A stretch of 64,000 bases of DNA from Xanthomonas hortorum (GTDB taxonomy: Bacteria > Pseudomonadota > Gammaproteobacteria > Xanthomonadales > Xanthomonadaceae). The notes under the pieces are model-generated. The model saw nothing but the letters and a program-made list of their open reading frames with translations, was not told the DNA's origin and did not search any database. The number at the start of each line of letters is the position of its first letter. The first letter of the stretch is position 1. The position numbers and the translations under genes were made by a program. Below are positions 9,096 through 22,635 of the stretch, in pieces. The stretch lies in the NCBI RefSeq assembly GCF_024339125.1, contig NZ_CP101417.1:4723001-4787000 (forward strand), written 5' to 3'.

Positions 9096-9976
9096 GTTCT
9101 TCCGCGCGCACGATCGTGCCGGAGGCGCCACCCGCCGCGCTGGTGGATGCCGATGTGGCACGCGCGCTGGCCGAGGACATCGGCACCGGCGATGTCACCG
9201 CCGCGCTGTTGCCCGATCAGGCCGACAGCGCGTATCTGCTGTGCAAGCAGGATGCGGTGATCGCCGGCCGCCCCTGGTTCGACGCCACGCATCGTGCGCT
9301 CGACCCGCAGGTGCGCATCGATTGGCACGTGCACGAAGGCCAGCACGTGCGTGCCGGCACCGTGCTGGCCCTCCTGCATGGCCGCAGCCGCAGCCTGGTC
9401 AGCGCTGAACGCACCTCGCTCAATTTCATGCAGACGCTCTCGGCTACCGCGACCACCACTGCTGCGTATGTCGCTGCGGTAGCCGGCACCGGCACGCGCA
9501 TTCTGGACACCCGCAAAACGCTACCGGGGCTGCGCGCCGCGCAGAAATACGCGGTGCGCTGCGGCGGTGGCGACAATCACCGCATCGGCTTGTTCGATAC
9601 GGTGATGCTCAAGGAAAACCATATCCGCGCCGCCGGCTCGTTGAGCGCCGCCGTGCATGCCGCACGTGCGCAGCAACCGCAGTTGCCGCTGGTGGCCGAA
9701 GTGGAAACGCTGGAGCAACTCCGCGAAGCATTGCAGGTGGGCTGCACGCGCATCCTGATCGACGACTTCGACCCGGCAATGCGCCGCGAAGCCGTGCGTA
9801 TCGTTGCCGCCCTGCCACTGGGACAACGCATTCCGATCGAAGTGTCAGGCAGCGTGGATCTGGCCGGCATTGCCGCGATTGCCAACGATGGCGTGGACTG
9901 CATTTCCATCGGCGGCCTCACCAAGCACGTGCAGGCGGTGGATCTGTCGCTCAAACTCGGCCCGCCCCCACACTAG
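9092..9976 (+). CDS. nadC: Nicotinate-nucleotide diphosphorylase (carboxylating)
   Basis: 294 residues. It converts quinolinate and PRPP to nicotinate mononucleotide, CO2 and diphosphate in NAD synthesis. Family motifs are EDIGTGDVT near 28, SAERTSLNFMQ, DTRKTLPGLR, KYAVRCGGGDNHRIGL and KENHI, and the C-terminal EVSGSVDLAGI and ISIGGLTKH. The GTG start at 9092 lies in a GTGA overlap with the preceding small gene. Confidence 0.95.
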   Translation: MSSSARTIVPEAPPAALVDADVARALAEDIGTGDVTAALLPDQADSAYLLCKQDAVIAGRPWFDATHRALDPQVRIDWHVHEGQHVRAGTVLALLHGRSRSLVSAERTSLNFMQTLSATATTTAAYVAAVAGTGTRILDTRKTLPGLRAAQKYAVRCGGGDNHRIGLFDTVMLKENHIRAAGSLSAAVHAARAQQPQLPLVAEVETLEQLREALQVGCTRILIDDFDPAMRREAVRIVAALPLGQRIPIEVSGSVDLAGIAAIANDGVDCISIGGLTKHVQAVDLSLKLGPPPH

Positions 9977-10039
9977 ATTTCACGTGTGCCCGCAGGCAGC
10001 TCTGTCAGCCTGCTGCGATTGTTCAGTACTGGATCTGCG

Positions 10040-11092
10040 ATGACTGTAAAACCTTGGCCGTGGATCTGCGTGTTGCTGGCAGGATGGGGCGGCAGCGCGG
10101 CTGCTGCGGAAGTGTGCGACATGCCGCCACGGTTCGGCACCAGCCCGGCAGCGATCGCCATCGTGCGCAGCGCCTGCAACGAACACCGCTTGTGGCAACA
10201 CCCCTTCATCGATACCAAAGGTCGCCTGGCCAGTCTTGGCGTGACCGAAGCCGAATCGGGCTATCTCGCCGACCATGGCGTGGTCGCATGGCAACGCGTC
10301 GCAGGCTACTGGCGCGACAGCGGTACGCTGGCATCGATGGGCGGTCGCCCAGGCGCATCCAATTGCGCAGCGCTGGATGGCACGCGCTATACCGCCAGCG
10401 AGTGCCGCGCCTTTGTGGTCGACAATCCCTGGTCGGCGGCTTTCATCTCATGGGTGATGACGCAAGCCGGCTTGAGCGGCTTCCATCGCTCCGCGCGCCA
10501 TCTGGATTACATCCGCAGCGCCTATAACGACGGCGCCAGCGGCCCGTATCGGTTCACCGACCCTGCAGTGGAAAAACCCGCCCCTGGCGATATGCTCTGC
10601 CTGCTGCGCGGGCGCAGTGTGTCGCTCGGCTATGCAGGCCTCAAGGCCGCGCTTGGCGGTAGCACACCGATGCCGTGGCAATCGCATTGCGATGTGGTGA
10701 TAGCTGCCAACGTCGGTGGCGACCGCACGCTGTATCTGATCGGCGGCAATGTGTTCAACACGGTGATGATGCGCAAGATGCCGCTGGATCGCGCTGGCCG
10801 CGTGGTGTTGCCGACGCCGCAGTCCGACACGGCTCAGGACCAGAACGAAGACAGCCTGGGCATCGCCAGCGAATGCACGCCAGCGCACGAAGAACTGTGC
10901 GATTTCAATCGACGCGACTGGGCTGCCTTGTTGAAGCTGCGTCCTGATGCGGTAATGACCGCGCCACCACCGAGTGAGCCATTGCCGGCGCCTTCCGTTT
11001 TGCCCGCAGATCAACCGATGCCGCCGGGTTTTCCGCGTGTTGTACCACCGCGTCCCGAAGCGCAACCTGCGCCGACGCAGCAGCCTGGGTAA
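10040..11092 (+). CDS. Secreted DUF2272 protein
   Basis: 350 residues. The N-terminus MTVKPWPWICVLLAGWGG..AAAAEVC is a signal peptide. The conserved region has NPWSAAFISWVMTQAG, PGDMLCLLRG and HCDVVIAANVG, then YLIGGNVFNTVMMRK, typical of DUF2272. The fold may be distantly NlpC/P60- or CHAP-like, but the usual catalytic cysteine position reads serine (PWSAAF), so peptidase activity is not supported. A proline-rich tail of about 50 residues ends the protein. The downstream inner start was chosen because it begins a normal signal peptide; the frame is open 18 codons further up. It converges on pnp. Confidence 0.75.
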   Translation: MTVKPWPWICVLLAGWGGSAAAAEVCDMPPRFGTSPAAIAIVRSACNEHRLWQHPFIDTKGRLASLGVTEAESGYLADHGVVAWQRVAGYWRDSGTLASMGGRPGASNCAALDGTRYTASECRAFVVDNPWSAAFISWVMTQAGLSGFHRSARHLDYIRSAYNDGASGPYRFTDPAVEKPAPGDMLCLLRGRSVSLGYAGLKAALGGSTPMPWQSHCDVVIAANVGGDRTLYLIGGNVFNTVMMRKMPLDRAGRVVLPTPQSDTAQDQNEDSLGIASECTPAHEELCDFNRRDWAALLKLRPDAVMTAPPPSEPLPAPSVLPADQPMPPGFPRVVPPRPEAQPAPTQQPG

Positions 11093-11102
11093 GAAGGATC
11101 AG

Positions 11103-11370
11103 AGCCCCTCTCCCTGCGGGAGATGGGTTGGGGTGAGGGTACGTGGCGAAGCCCTTATGTCGTTTCAACCGCACTAGGCTTCGCCCGCACCCTCATCCGG
11201 CGCTACGCGCCACCTTCTCCCGATGGGAGAAGGAATCAAAGCCCCTCTCCTGCGGGAGAGGGGTTGGGGTGAGGGTACGTGGCGAAGCCCTCGCGTCGCT
11301 CCAACTGCACAAGGCTTCGCACGTACCCTCATCCGCCCCTGCGGGGCACCTTCTCCCGGAGGGAGAAGGA
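11103..11370. repeat. Tandem pair of mosaic extragenic palindromes
   Basis: Two 132-base units (11103-11234 and 11239-11370) each contain block A (CCCCTCTCC...GGTTGGGGTGAGGGTACG...GCGAAGCC) and block B (GGCTTCGC...ACCCTCATCC...CTTCTCCC...GGGAGAAGGA). Block B is largely the complement of block A, so each unit can fold into a long hairpin. A third copy at 46610-46798 has the blocks in the order B-A. These are REP-like elements, not genes. Confidence 0.8.
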
Positions 11371-11392
11371 ACGTGTTGCTATCGCAGACAAC

Positions 11393-11419
11393 AAAAAAGC
11401 GGGCCGAAGCCCGCTTTTT
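11393..11419 (-). terminator. pnp terminator
   Basis: The stem AGCGGGC/GCCCGCT is flanked by A and T runs on both sides, about 40 bases after the pnp stop. It can work as an intrinsic terminator in both directions, serving pnp and the converging DUF2272 gene. Confidence 0.85.
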
Positions 11420-11458
11420 CGTCACGCATCACTCAAGTGATGCATCAAACAGCAGCGA

Positions 11459-13573
<2,115 letters not shown>

Positions 13574-13638
13574 GGAGGTTTTTTCCTTAGGTGTTGCTGT
13601 CTTCGTTGGACCGTCGTCGACCCATGCCGAGAACGGGC

Positions 13639-13656
13639 GGCCGGGAGGCTCCGGCC
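13639..13656 (-). promoter_or_regulatory. Hairpin in the pnp leader
   Basis: GGCCGG-N6-CCGGCC lies 66 bases upstream of the pnp start. In E. coli the rpsO-pnp spacer holds an RNase III site used for pnp autoregulation; this stem is a candidate counterpart, by position only. Confidence 0.3.
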
Positions 13657-13693
13657 CATGAATTACTTGGTGCAAATAACGGAATGCGAACGA

Positions 13694-13728
13694 CCAAAAC
13701 AAAACCGCGGCGCATCGCTGCACCGCGG
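13694..13728 (-). terminator. rpsO intrinsic terminator
   Basis: The stem ACCGCGG/CCGCGGT is followed on the minus strand by TTTTGTTTT, just after the rpsO stop. Some readthrough must reach pnp, unless pnp has its own promoter in the leader. Confidence 0.7.
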
Positions 13729-13741
13729 TGGTAGGACTCGA

Positions 13742-14002
13742 TTAGCGGCGCAGGCCGAGCTTTTCGATCAGCGACTTGTAACGCTCGCTGTCCTTCTTCT
13801 TCAAGTAGTCGAGCAGGCTGCGGCGACGGTTGACCATCTGCAGCAGACCACGACGGCTGTGGTGATCTTTCTTGTGGGTCTTGAAGTGACCGCTCAGCAG
13901 CTCGATGCGGGCGGTCAGCAGAGCGACCTGCACTTCCGGGGAGCCGGTGTCCTGGGCGCTGCGCTTGTTGTCTTCAATAACTTTCTGGGTATCGACGGAC
14001 AT
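13742..14002 (-). CDS. rpsO: 30S ribosomal protein S15
   Basis: 86 residues, the usual length. It contains [35 protein letters not shown] and [23 protein letters not shown]15 binds 16S rRNA helices 20-22 early in small-subunit assembly and often represses its own mRNA. The inner ATG at 14002 gives the family N-terminus ([10 protein letters not shown]); upstream codons in the frame are leader. Confidence 0.97.
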   Translation of the reverse strand: MSVDTQKVIEDNKRSAQDTGSPEVQVALLTARIELLSGHFKTHKKDHHSRRGLLQMVNRRRSLLDYLKKKDSERYKSLIEKLGLRR

Positions 14003-14158
14003 GTGTTTTCTCGATAGATGCGTGGTCGACAGGAACGTGCAGGACGCACCGCCGGACTCGCCGTTTGCTTGGGATGAGCGCGCTTGGCACTGGAGGTGCC
14101 CCGAACGGGGCCGCGAAATTGTAACGTCGTGCGAGCCCGGGGACAAGTTGACTAAAAC

Positions 14159-15112
<954 letters not shown>

Positions 15113-15167
15113 GCGCGCCCGTTGAAATCAGGGCCGCGTAGAAAGAGGCGGCCGTCCCAGACAGCGC

Positions 15168-15560
15168 TCAGCGCTGCTCGGCGTCTTCGTCGCTGGAGGC
15201 GGCCTCGGGGCCGATGTCGTCCAGGTCACGCAGCAGATTGTCGATGCGTTCGCCGCGATCGACCGAATCGTCGTAATGAAAGTGCAGCTCGGGCACGTGG
15301 CGCAGCTTCATCGCACGCGCCAACTGCGTGCGCAGCTGACCGGCGATTTCCTTGAGCCCCTTGACCGCTTCGACCGAGCGCTCCTGCTGCAGCGCGGTGA
15401 CGAACACCTTGGCATGTGCAAGGTCGCGGGTGACTTCGACATCGGACACACTGACTGACGGCAGGCCGTGATCGCGCACGGCCGCGTGCACGATCGTGCC
15501 GAGGTCGCGACGCACCTGCGCCGAGACGCGGTCGGTGCGATGGAATGATTTGGTTGGCAT
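15168..15560 (-). CDS. rbfA: 30S ribosome-binding factor A
   Basis: 130 residues, with FHRTDRVSAQVRRDLGTIV at the N-terminus and RHVPELHFHYDDSVDRGERIDNLL in the KH-like core. It acts late in 16S rRNA 5'-end maturation and in cold adaptation. The C-terminus is acidic. The ATG at 15560 matches the family; the longer open frame upstream is spacer. Confidence 0.94.
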   Translation of the reverse strand: MPTKSFHRTDRVSAQVRRDLGTIVHAAVRDHGLPSVSVSDVEVTRDLAHAKVFVTALQQERSVEAVKGLKEIAGQLRTQLARAMKLRHVPELHFHYDDSVDRGERIDNLLRDLDDIGPEAASSDEDAEQR

Positions 15561-15733
15561 GGTCGTGGACCTGGTTGATTCGGAGGGCCAGATGGCACCG
15601 AAGCCAAAAACGAACGTGGGCGGCCATGCCGCCCTCGCCTTGCAAAACGTGCTGTCCAAAAATCGGGCGTTACCGACTCCAGCTTGCCGACGCCGGAGCC
15701 CGCAGGCCCCGGTCGCCATAACAGCCGCAGCCG

Positions 15734-18445
<2,712 letters not shown>

Positions 18446-18540
18446 TCGGATCCTATGATCTGGTTGGCGCCCCCTCGCCCAGAGCAAGGGAAGCGCTGAT
18501 TCTAAGCCCTGATGGGGTCAGGGCGCGGTTCATTGCCGGC

Positions 18541-20052
18541 TCATTCGCCGCGCTCCAAACGGGCGATCTCCTCGGCGCGGGCCGCCAGGATCAGCGCCGC
18601 GGCGCGCTCCTGGGTCAAGCCCTCGATGCCGAAGTCGACGATCTCGTCCGCTGCCAGGTCGGACAAATCCTCGCTGGTGCGCACGCCGTGCTCGGCCAGA
18701 GCAAAGGCCGTTTCCTCGTCCATCCCCTCCAGCGCCAGCAGGTCCTCGGTGGGCTGAGTTCCTTCCAGGCCTTCTTCCTCGGCCAGCGCGGCGTTGAGCA
18801 GCGCATCGCGGGCACGGGCACGCAACTCTTCGACGATGTCTTCGTCGAAGCCTTCCACCGCCAGCAACTCGCCGACCGGCACGTAGGCGATTTCTTCGAC
18901 CGTATTGAAACCTTCGGTCACCAGAATCGCTGCGATTTCTTCGTCCACTTCCAGGCGATCCATGAACAACTGGCGCGCGGAGGTCTGTTCGGCTTCGGAC
19001 TTGGCGGCCACCTGGTCGGCGGTCATCACGTTGAGCTGCCAACCGGTCAGGCGGCTGGCCAGACGTACGTTCTGGCCGCCCTTGCCGATCGCCTGGGCCA
19101 GGCGATCTTCTGCCACGGCCAGATCCATCGAATGCTTGTCTTCATCGACGATGATCGACTGCACTTCGGCCGGCGCCATCGCATTGATGACGAAGTTCGC
19201 CGGATTCTCGTTCCACAACACGATGTCCACGCGCTCGCCATTGAGCTCGTTGGACACCGCCTGCACGCGCGAACCACGCATGCCGATGCACGCGCCGATC
19301 GGATCGGTGCGGGTGTCGTGCGCAATCACGGCGATCTTGGCGCGGTCGCCCGGATCGCGTGCGCAGGCCTTGATCTCGACCAGGCCCTGGCCCACTTCCG
19401 GCACTTCGAGCTTGAACAGCTCGATCATGAATTCCGGCGCGGCGCGGCTGATGAACAGCTGCGGGCCACGTGGTTCGGAACGCACTTCGGCCAGATAGCC
19501 GCGTACGCGGTCGCCCGGACGCAGCACATCGCGCGGGATGCCCTTGTCCTTCGGAATGAAGGCTTCGGCATTGCCGCCCAGATCGACAAAGATATTGCCG
19601 CGCTCGGCACGCTTGACCACACCGGTGATCAACTCGCCGACGCGATCCTTCCAAGCGTCCACAACCTGCTGACGCTCGGCTTCGCGCACACGCTGCACGA
19701 TCACCTGCTTGGCGGCCTGTGCGGCGATACGGCCGAAATCCGGATTTTCGATCTGTTCTTCGATGTAGTCGCCCACATCCACGCCGTCGGCTTCGTCGAT
19801 GGCATCCATCAGACGCACCTGGCGATCCGGCGACTCCATCACTACATCGTCGGCAACCACTTCCCAACGACGGTAGGTTTCGTAGTTACCGTCCTTGTGG
19901 TCGATGGTCACGCGCGCCAGCACGTCCTGGTCGGGATAGCGCTTCTTCGCTGCGGAAGCCAACGCGGCCTCGATCGCATCGAAGATCACTTCGCGCGGCA
20001 CGCCCTTTTCGTTGGCCACCGCATCCACTACCAGCAAAAGTTCCTTGCTCAT
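18541..20052 (-). CDS. nusA: Transcription termination/antitermination factor NusA
   Basis: 503 residues. Order: N-terminal RNA-polymerase-binding domain (MSKELLLVVDAVANEKG), S1 domain (near 135-200), two KH domains with ACIGMRGSRVQAVSNELNGE, then two acidic helix-hairpin-helix repeats (near 370-420 and 430-500). It controls pausing, termination and antitermination. It lies 4 bases after the rimP stop. In E. coli NusA acts on its own operon by termination, which fits the tandem terminators upstream of rimP. Confidence 0.97.
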   Translation of the reverse strand: MSKELLLVVDAVANEKGVPREVIFDAIEAALASAAKKRYPDQDVLARVTIDHKDGNYETYRRWEVVADDVVMESPDRQVRLMDAIDEADGVDVGDYIEEQIENPDFGRIAAQAAKQVIVQRVREAERQQVVDAWKDRVGELITGVVKRAERGNIFVDLGGNAEAFIPKDKGIPRDVLRPGDRVRGYLAEVRSEPRGPQLFISRAAPEFMIELFKLEVPEVGQGLVEIKACARDPGDRAKIAVIAHDTRTDPIGACIGMRGSRVQAVSNELNGERVDIVLWNENPANFVINAMAPAEVQSIIVDEDKHSMDLAVAEDRLAQAIGKGGQNVRLASRLTGWQLNVMTADQVAAKSEAEQTSARQLFMDRLEVDEEIAAILVTEGFNTVEEIAYVPVGELLAVEGFDEDIVEELRARARDALLNAALAEEEGLEGTQPTEDLLALEGMDEETAFALAEHGVRTSEDLSDLAADEIVDFGIEGLTQERAAALILAARAEEIARLERGE

Positions 20053-20056
20053 TTAG

Positions 20057-20647
20057 TCACTCCGCGCGCGGCTTGCCAGCCGCCGACTCGTTGGATGGTT
20101 TCTTCTTCTCGTGCCCGGGTTTTTTCGGGCCGGGCTTATTCGGTTTTTGCGGCGCCAGGCCCAAAGCGACCCAATCCGGCAGGATGCGCGCCTTGTCGAT
20201 GTTGTCGAAGCCGATCTGCACGTCCTTGCCGTCGATGGCAAACACCACGGCGTCGGCCTCAGCCTCGATCCGCAGGATCTTGCCCTGAAAGCGGCGCCGA
20301 CCATCCTGCGCCAGCTTCAACACGATCTTTGCGGACTCGCCGACATGACGTGCGAACTGTTCAAGCGTAAACAAGGGACGGTCCACACCCGGCGAAGACA
20401 CTTCAAGCGTGTAGTTACCGGTGATGGGATCTTCGACGTCGAGTTGGGCGGAGACTTCGCGGCTCACGCGCTCGCAGTCATCGACGTTGATCACACGCTC
20501 GGGCTGTTCGGTCAGCGGCACATCGATATACAGACGCAACGTGGCGCCACCTGGAGCGGGAAGATATTCCACACCCAGCAGTTCCAAGCCCAAGGACTCA
20601 ACCGTTGGACTCAGCAGATTCGCGATTTCGGTCGCTTTTTCGCTCAC
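20057..20647 (-). CDS. rimP: Ribosome maturation factor RimP
   Basis: 196 residues against about 150 in E. coli. The core has [25 protein letters not shown] and [15 protein letters not shown]. The extra 40 residues form a Lys/Pro-rich basic tail ([20 protein letters not shown]). It assists 30S assembly. It starts with GTG and is the first protein gene downstream of the initiator tRNA. Confidence 0.94.
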   Translation of the reverse strand: MSEKATEIANLLSPTVESLGLELLGVEYLPAPGGATLRLYIDVPLTEQPERVINVDDCERVSREVSAQLDVEDPITGNYTLEVSSPGVDRPLFTLEQFARHVGESAKIVLKLAQDGRRRFQGKILRIEAEADAVVFAIDGKDVQIGFDNIDKARILPDWVALGLAPQKPNKPGPKKPGHEKKKPSNESAAGKPRAE

Positions 20648-20713
20648 AGACTGCCCTGATCAAATGATTGCCAGTAGAACCCCGGCAACCGGCAGCAAAC
20701 TTTCCGGTTCCGG

Positions 20714-20741
20714 AAAAAACAAGGGGCCCGATGGGCCCCTT
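20714..20741 (-). terminator. Second terminator between tRNA-fMet and rimP
   Basis: The stem AAGGGGCCC/GGGCCCCTT, with a 3-base loop, is followed on the minus strand by TTGTTTTTT. It lies about 70 bases before rimP. Confidence 0.8.
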
Positions 20742-20746
20742 GCGTG

Positions 20747-20773
20747 AAAAAAGCCCGACCTCTCAGGGTCGGC
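20747..20773 (-). terminator. First terminator after tRNA-fMet
   Basis: The stem CCGACC/GGTCGG is followed on the minus strand by TTTTTT. A further 9-base stem GCAAAGACG/CGTCTTTGC (20774-20799) sits immediately before it. Confidence 0.8.
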
Positions 20774-20858
20774 GCAAAGACGGGAACATGCGTCTTTGCG
20801 ATCCAAGAACATGAACTGATGCCCTAAAGCAAACTGCATTAAAGCAGCAATTCAAACT

Positions 20859-20935
20859 TGGTAGCGGGGGCAGGATTTGAACCTGCGACCTTCGGGTTAT
20901 GAGCCCGACGAGCTGCCAGACTGCTCCACCCCGCA
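20859..20935 (-). tRNA. Initiator tRNA-Met (CAT)
   Basis: 77 bases with encoded CCA. The anticodon stem has three consecutive G-C pairs (GGG..CCC) around CTCATAA, and positions 11-24 are A-T, both marks of bacterial initiator tRNA. Pair 1-72 is unpaired as expected for formylation, but reads T1/T72 rather than the E. coli C1/A72. It is the equivalent of metY ahead of rimP-nusA-infB. Confidence 0.96.
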
Positions 20936-20946
20936 GCAGAAGCGGA

Positions 20947-20975
20947 ATTATGAAGAACTTGAGCGGCAATTGCAA
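20947..20975 (-). promoter_or_regulatory. Sigma-70 promoter of tRNA-fMet
   Basis: TTGCAA and CATAAT are separated by 17 bases on the minus strand, with the -10 box 11 bases upstream of the mature tRNA. It probably also feeds the rimP-pnp operon by readthrough. Confidence 0.7.
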
Positions 20976-21138
20976 GCCCTAGTTTTTCATCGATTGAAAA
21001 CCTTGGAGGTCTTCAACGTCGCGGCAAATGATAACCGCATTGCAACAAAAACGAAACAGCAATCACGACTTTATTTCAATAACGCGTCAAAGGCGCGCCT
21101 GACGCACGCGCCCACAACGGTATGCAGGCACGTAAGTC

Positions 21139-22602
21139 TTACGCAAGCCCCGCAAATGCGCGCTGGCACCACACCATGATCGGGCTCCAGGCCAGACCGA
21201 GTGCCAGCAGTGCGAGTGCGTTGACGCCGAGGACGGTACCAAGCACGCGGTCGTTGTTGGCCGGCAACGGCTCACCCACCGGCTCGTCGAAGTACATGAC
21301 CTTGATGACGCGCAGATAGTAGTACGCACCGATCACCGCGCAGAGCACGCCGACCAACGCCAGCCACAACATATCGCCCTTCACCGCGGCGCCCAACACG
21401 GCCAGCTTGGTCCAGAAGCCAAGGAACGGTGGGATACCTGCGAGCGAGGCCATGATGCACAGCACCAGGCCGGCCATCCATGGATTGCGTGCGTTGAGCC
21501 CCTTGAAGTCGTCGATGTTCTCGGCTTCAAACCCGTTACGCGACAACGCGATGATGGCGCCGAACGCAGCGGTCGACATGATGGTGTAGCTCACTGCGTA
21601 GAACATCGCCGCAGCATAGCCTTCTTCGCCGCCACCGGCCACGCCCATCAACAGGAAGCCGATATGCGAGACGGTCGAATACGCGAGCATGCGCTTGAGA
21701 TTGGTCTGCGCAATCGCCATCAGGTTGCCGATCACGAGCGACAGTGCCGACAGGCCGCCGATCAACAGATGCCACTGCGGCGACAACGGACCCATGCCGA
21801 CTTCGAGCAGGCGATAGGCCATACCAAAGGCAGCCAACTTGGGCGCGGAACTGATGAACAACGCGATCGGTGCGGGCGCACCCTGATACACGTCGGGCAG
21901 CCACATATGGAACGGCGCAGCACCCAGCTTGAAGGCCACGCCGGCGATCATGAAGATGGTGCCGGTCAGCAGCAGTGTGCGCTCGTTGGAGCCTTCGATC
22001 GCGCCGTGGATACCCGCCAGGCTCAAGGTGCCGGTGGCGCCGTAGACCAGCGACATGCCGTACAGCAACAGACCCGACGCCAGCGAACCGAGCACGAAAT
22101 ACTTCATCGCCGCTTCGGTGGCCAGGCCGTTATCGCGATTGGACGCGACCAGGGCGTACGAGCACAGAGCCAGCAGTTCCAGACCCAGATACACCATCAG
22201 CAGGCTGCCTGCCGAGGCCAGCAGCATCATGCCGGCGGTGGCGAACAGCACCAGCACCGGGATCTCGCCCTGATAGAGATTGCGCTCGCGCAGGTACGTC
22301 CAGCCATAAACCAGGCTCAGGCCGCTGACCAGCACGATCACCGTCTTCATGACGTCGGCTGCGGTGTCGCGGACGAACATGCCGTGGAAGGCTTCGCCCT
22401 GCCCGCCCGTTCCGGTCGCCAGCAACGCGAACACCACGGCCAACACGGCCACGGAGAACAGGTGGGTCCAGACCTTGTGCCGCTGGCTCATAAACAGATC
22501 GAGCATCAACAGAGCAAAGGCGCCGCCGATCAGCACCAGCTCCGGTGCGAGCGGAGCCAGGTCAGCGGTGGTCAACGGCGCGAGCGTTGGCGTGGTCATC
22601 AT
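21139..22602 (-). CDS. nuoN: NADH-quinone oxidoreductase subunit N
   Basis: 487 residues with about 14 membrane segments, an antiporter-like proton-pumping subunit of complex I in the inner membrane. Recognisable parts include LFATAGMMLLASAGSLLMVYLGLELLAL and LGAAPFHMWLPDVYQGAPAPI. The two adjacent ATG codons at 22602 and 22599 follow AGGA on the minus strand; 22602 was chosen, and a TTG lies one codon further up. It is the last gene of the nuo operon; no clear terminator was seen between it and the tRNA promoter. Confidence 0.95.
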   Translation of the reverse strand: MMTTPTLAPLTTADLAPLAPELVLIGGAFALLMLDLFMSQRHKVWTHLFSVAVLAVVFALLATGTGGQGEAFHGMFVRDTAADVMKTVIVLVSGLSLVYGWTYLRERNLYQGEIPVLVLFATAGMMLLASAGSLLMVYLGLELLALCSYALVASNRDNGLATEAAMKYFVLGSLASGLLLYGMSLVYGATGTLSLAGIHGAIEGSNERTLLLTGTIFMIAGVAFKLGAAPFHMWLPDVYQGAPAPIALFISSAPKLAAFGMAYRLLEVGMGPLSPQWHLLIGGLSALSLVIGNLMAIAQTNLKRMLAYSTVSHIGFLLMGVAGGGEEGYAAAMFYAVSYTIMSTAAFGAIIALSRNGFEAENIDDFKGLNARNPWMAGLVLCIMASLAGIPPFLGFWTKLAVLGAAVKGDMLWLALVGVLCAVIGAYYYLRVIKVMYFDEPVGEPLPANNDRVLGTVLGVNALALLALGLAWSPIMVWCQRAFAGLA

Positions 22603-22635
22603 CAAATCCTGAAAATCGGTACGTACGGCAAGCAG

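Noticed and set aside
8268-9161. Upstream extension of the purK frame
   Set aside because: purK starts at 8267 in a 4-base overlap with purE; the extension is a shadow of purE and later sequence.
11103-11370. Possible CRISPR array
   Set aside because: Only two units, each palindromic over its full length, with no unique spacers of constant length and no cas genes.
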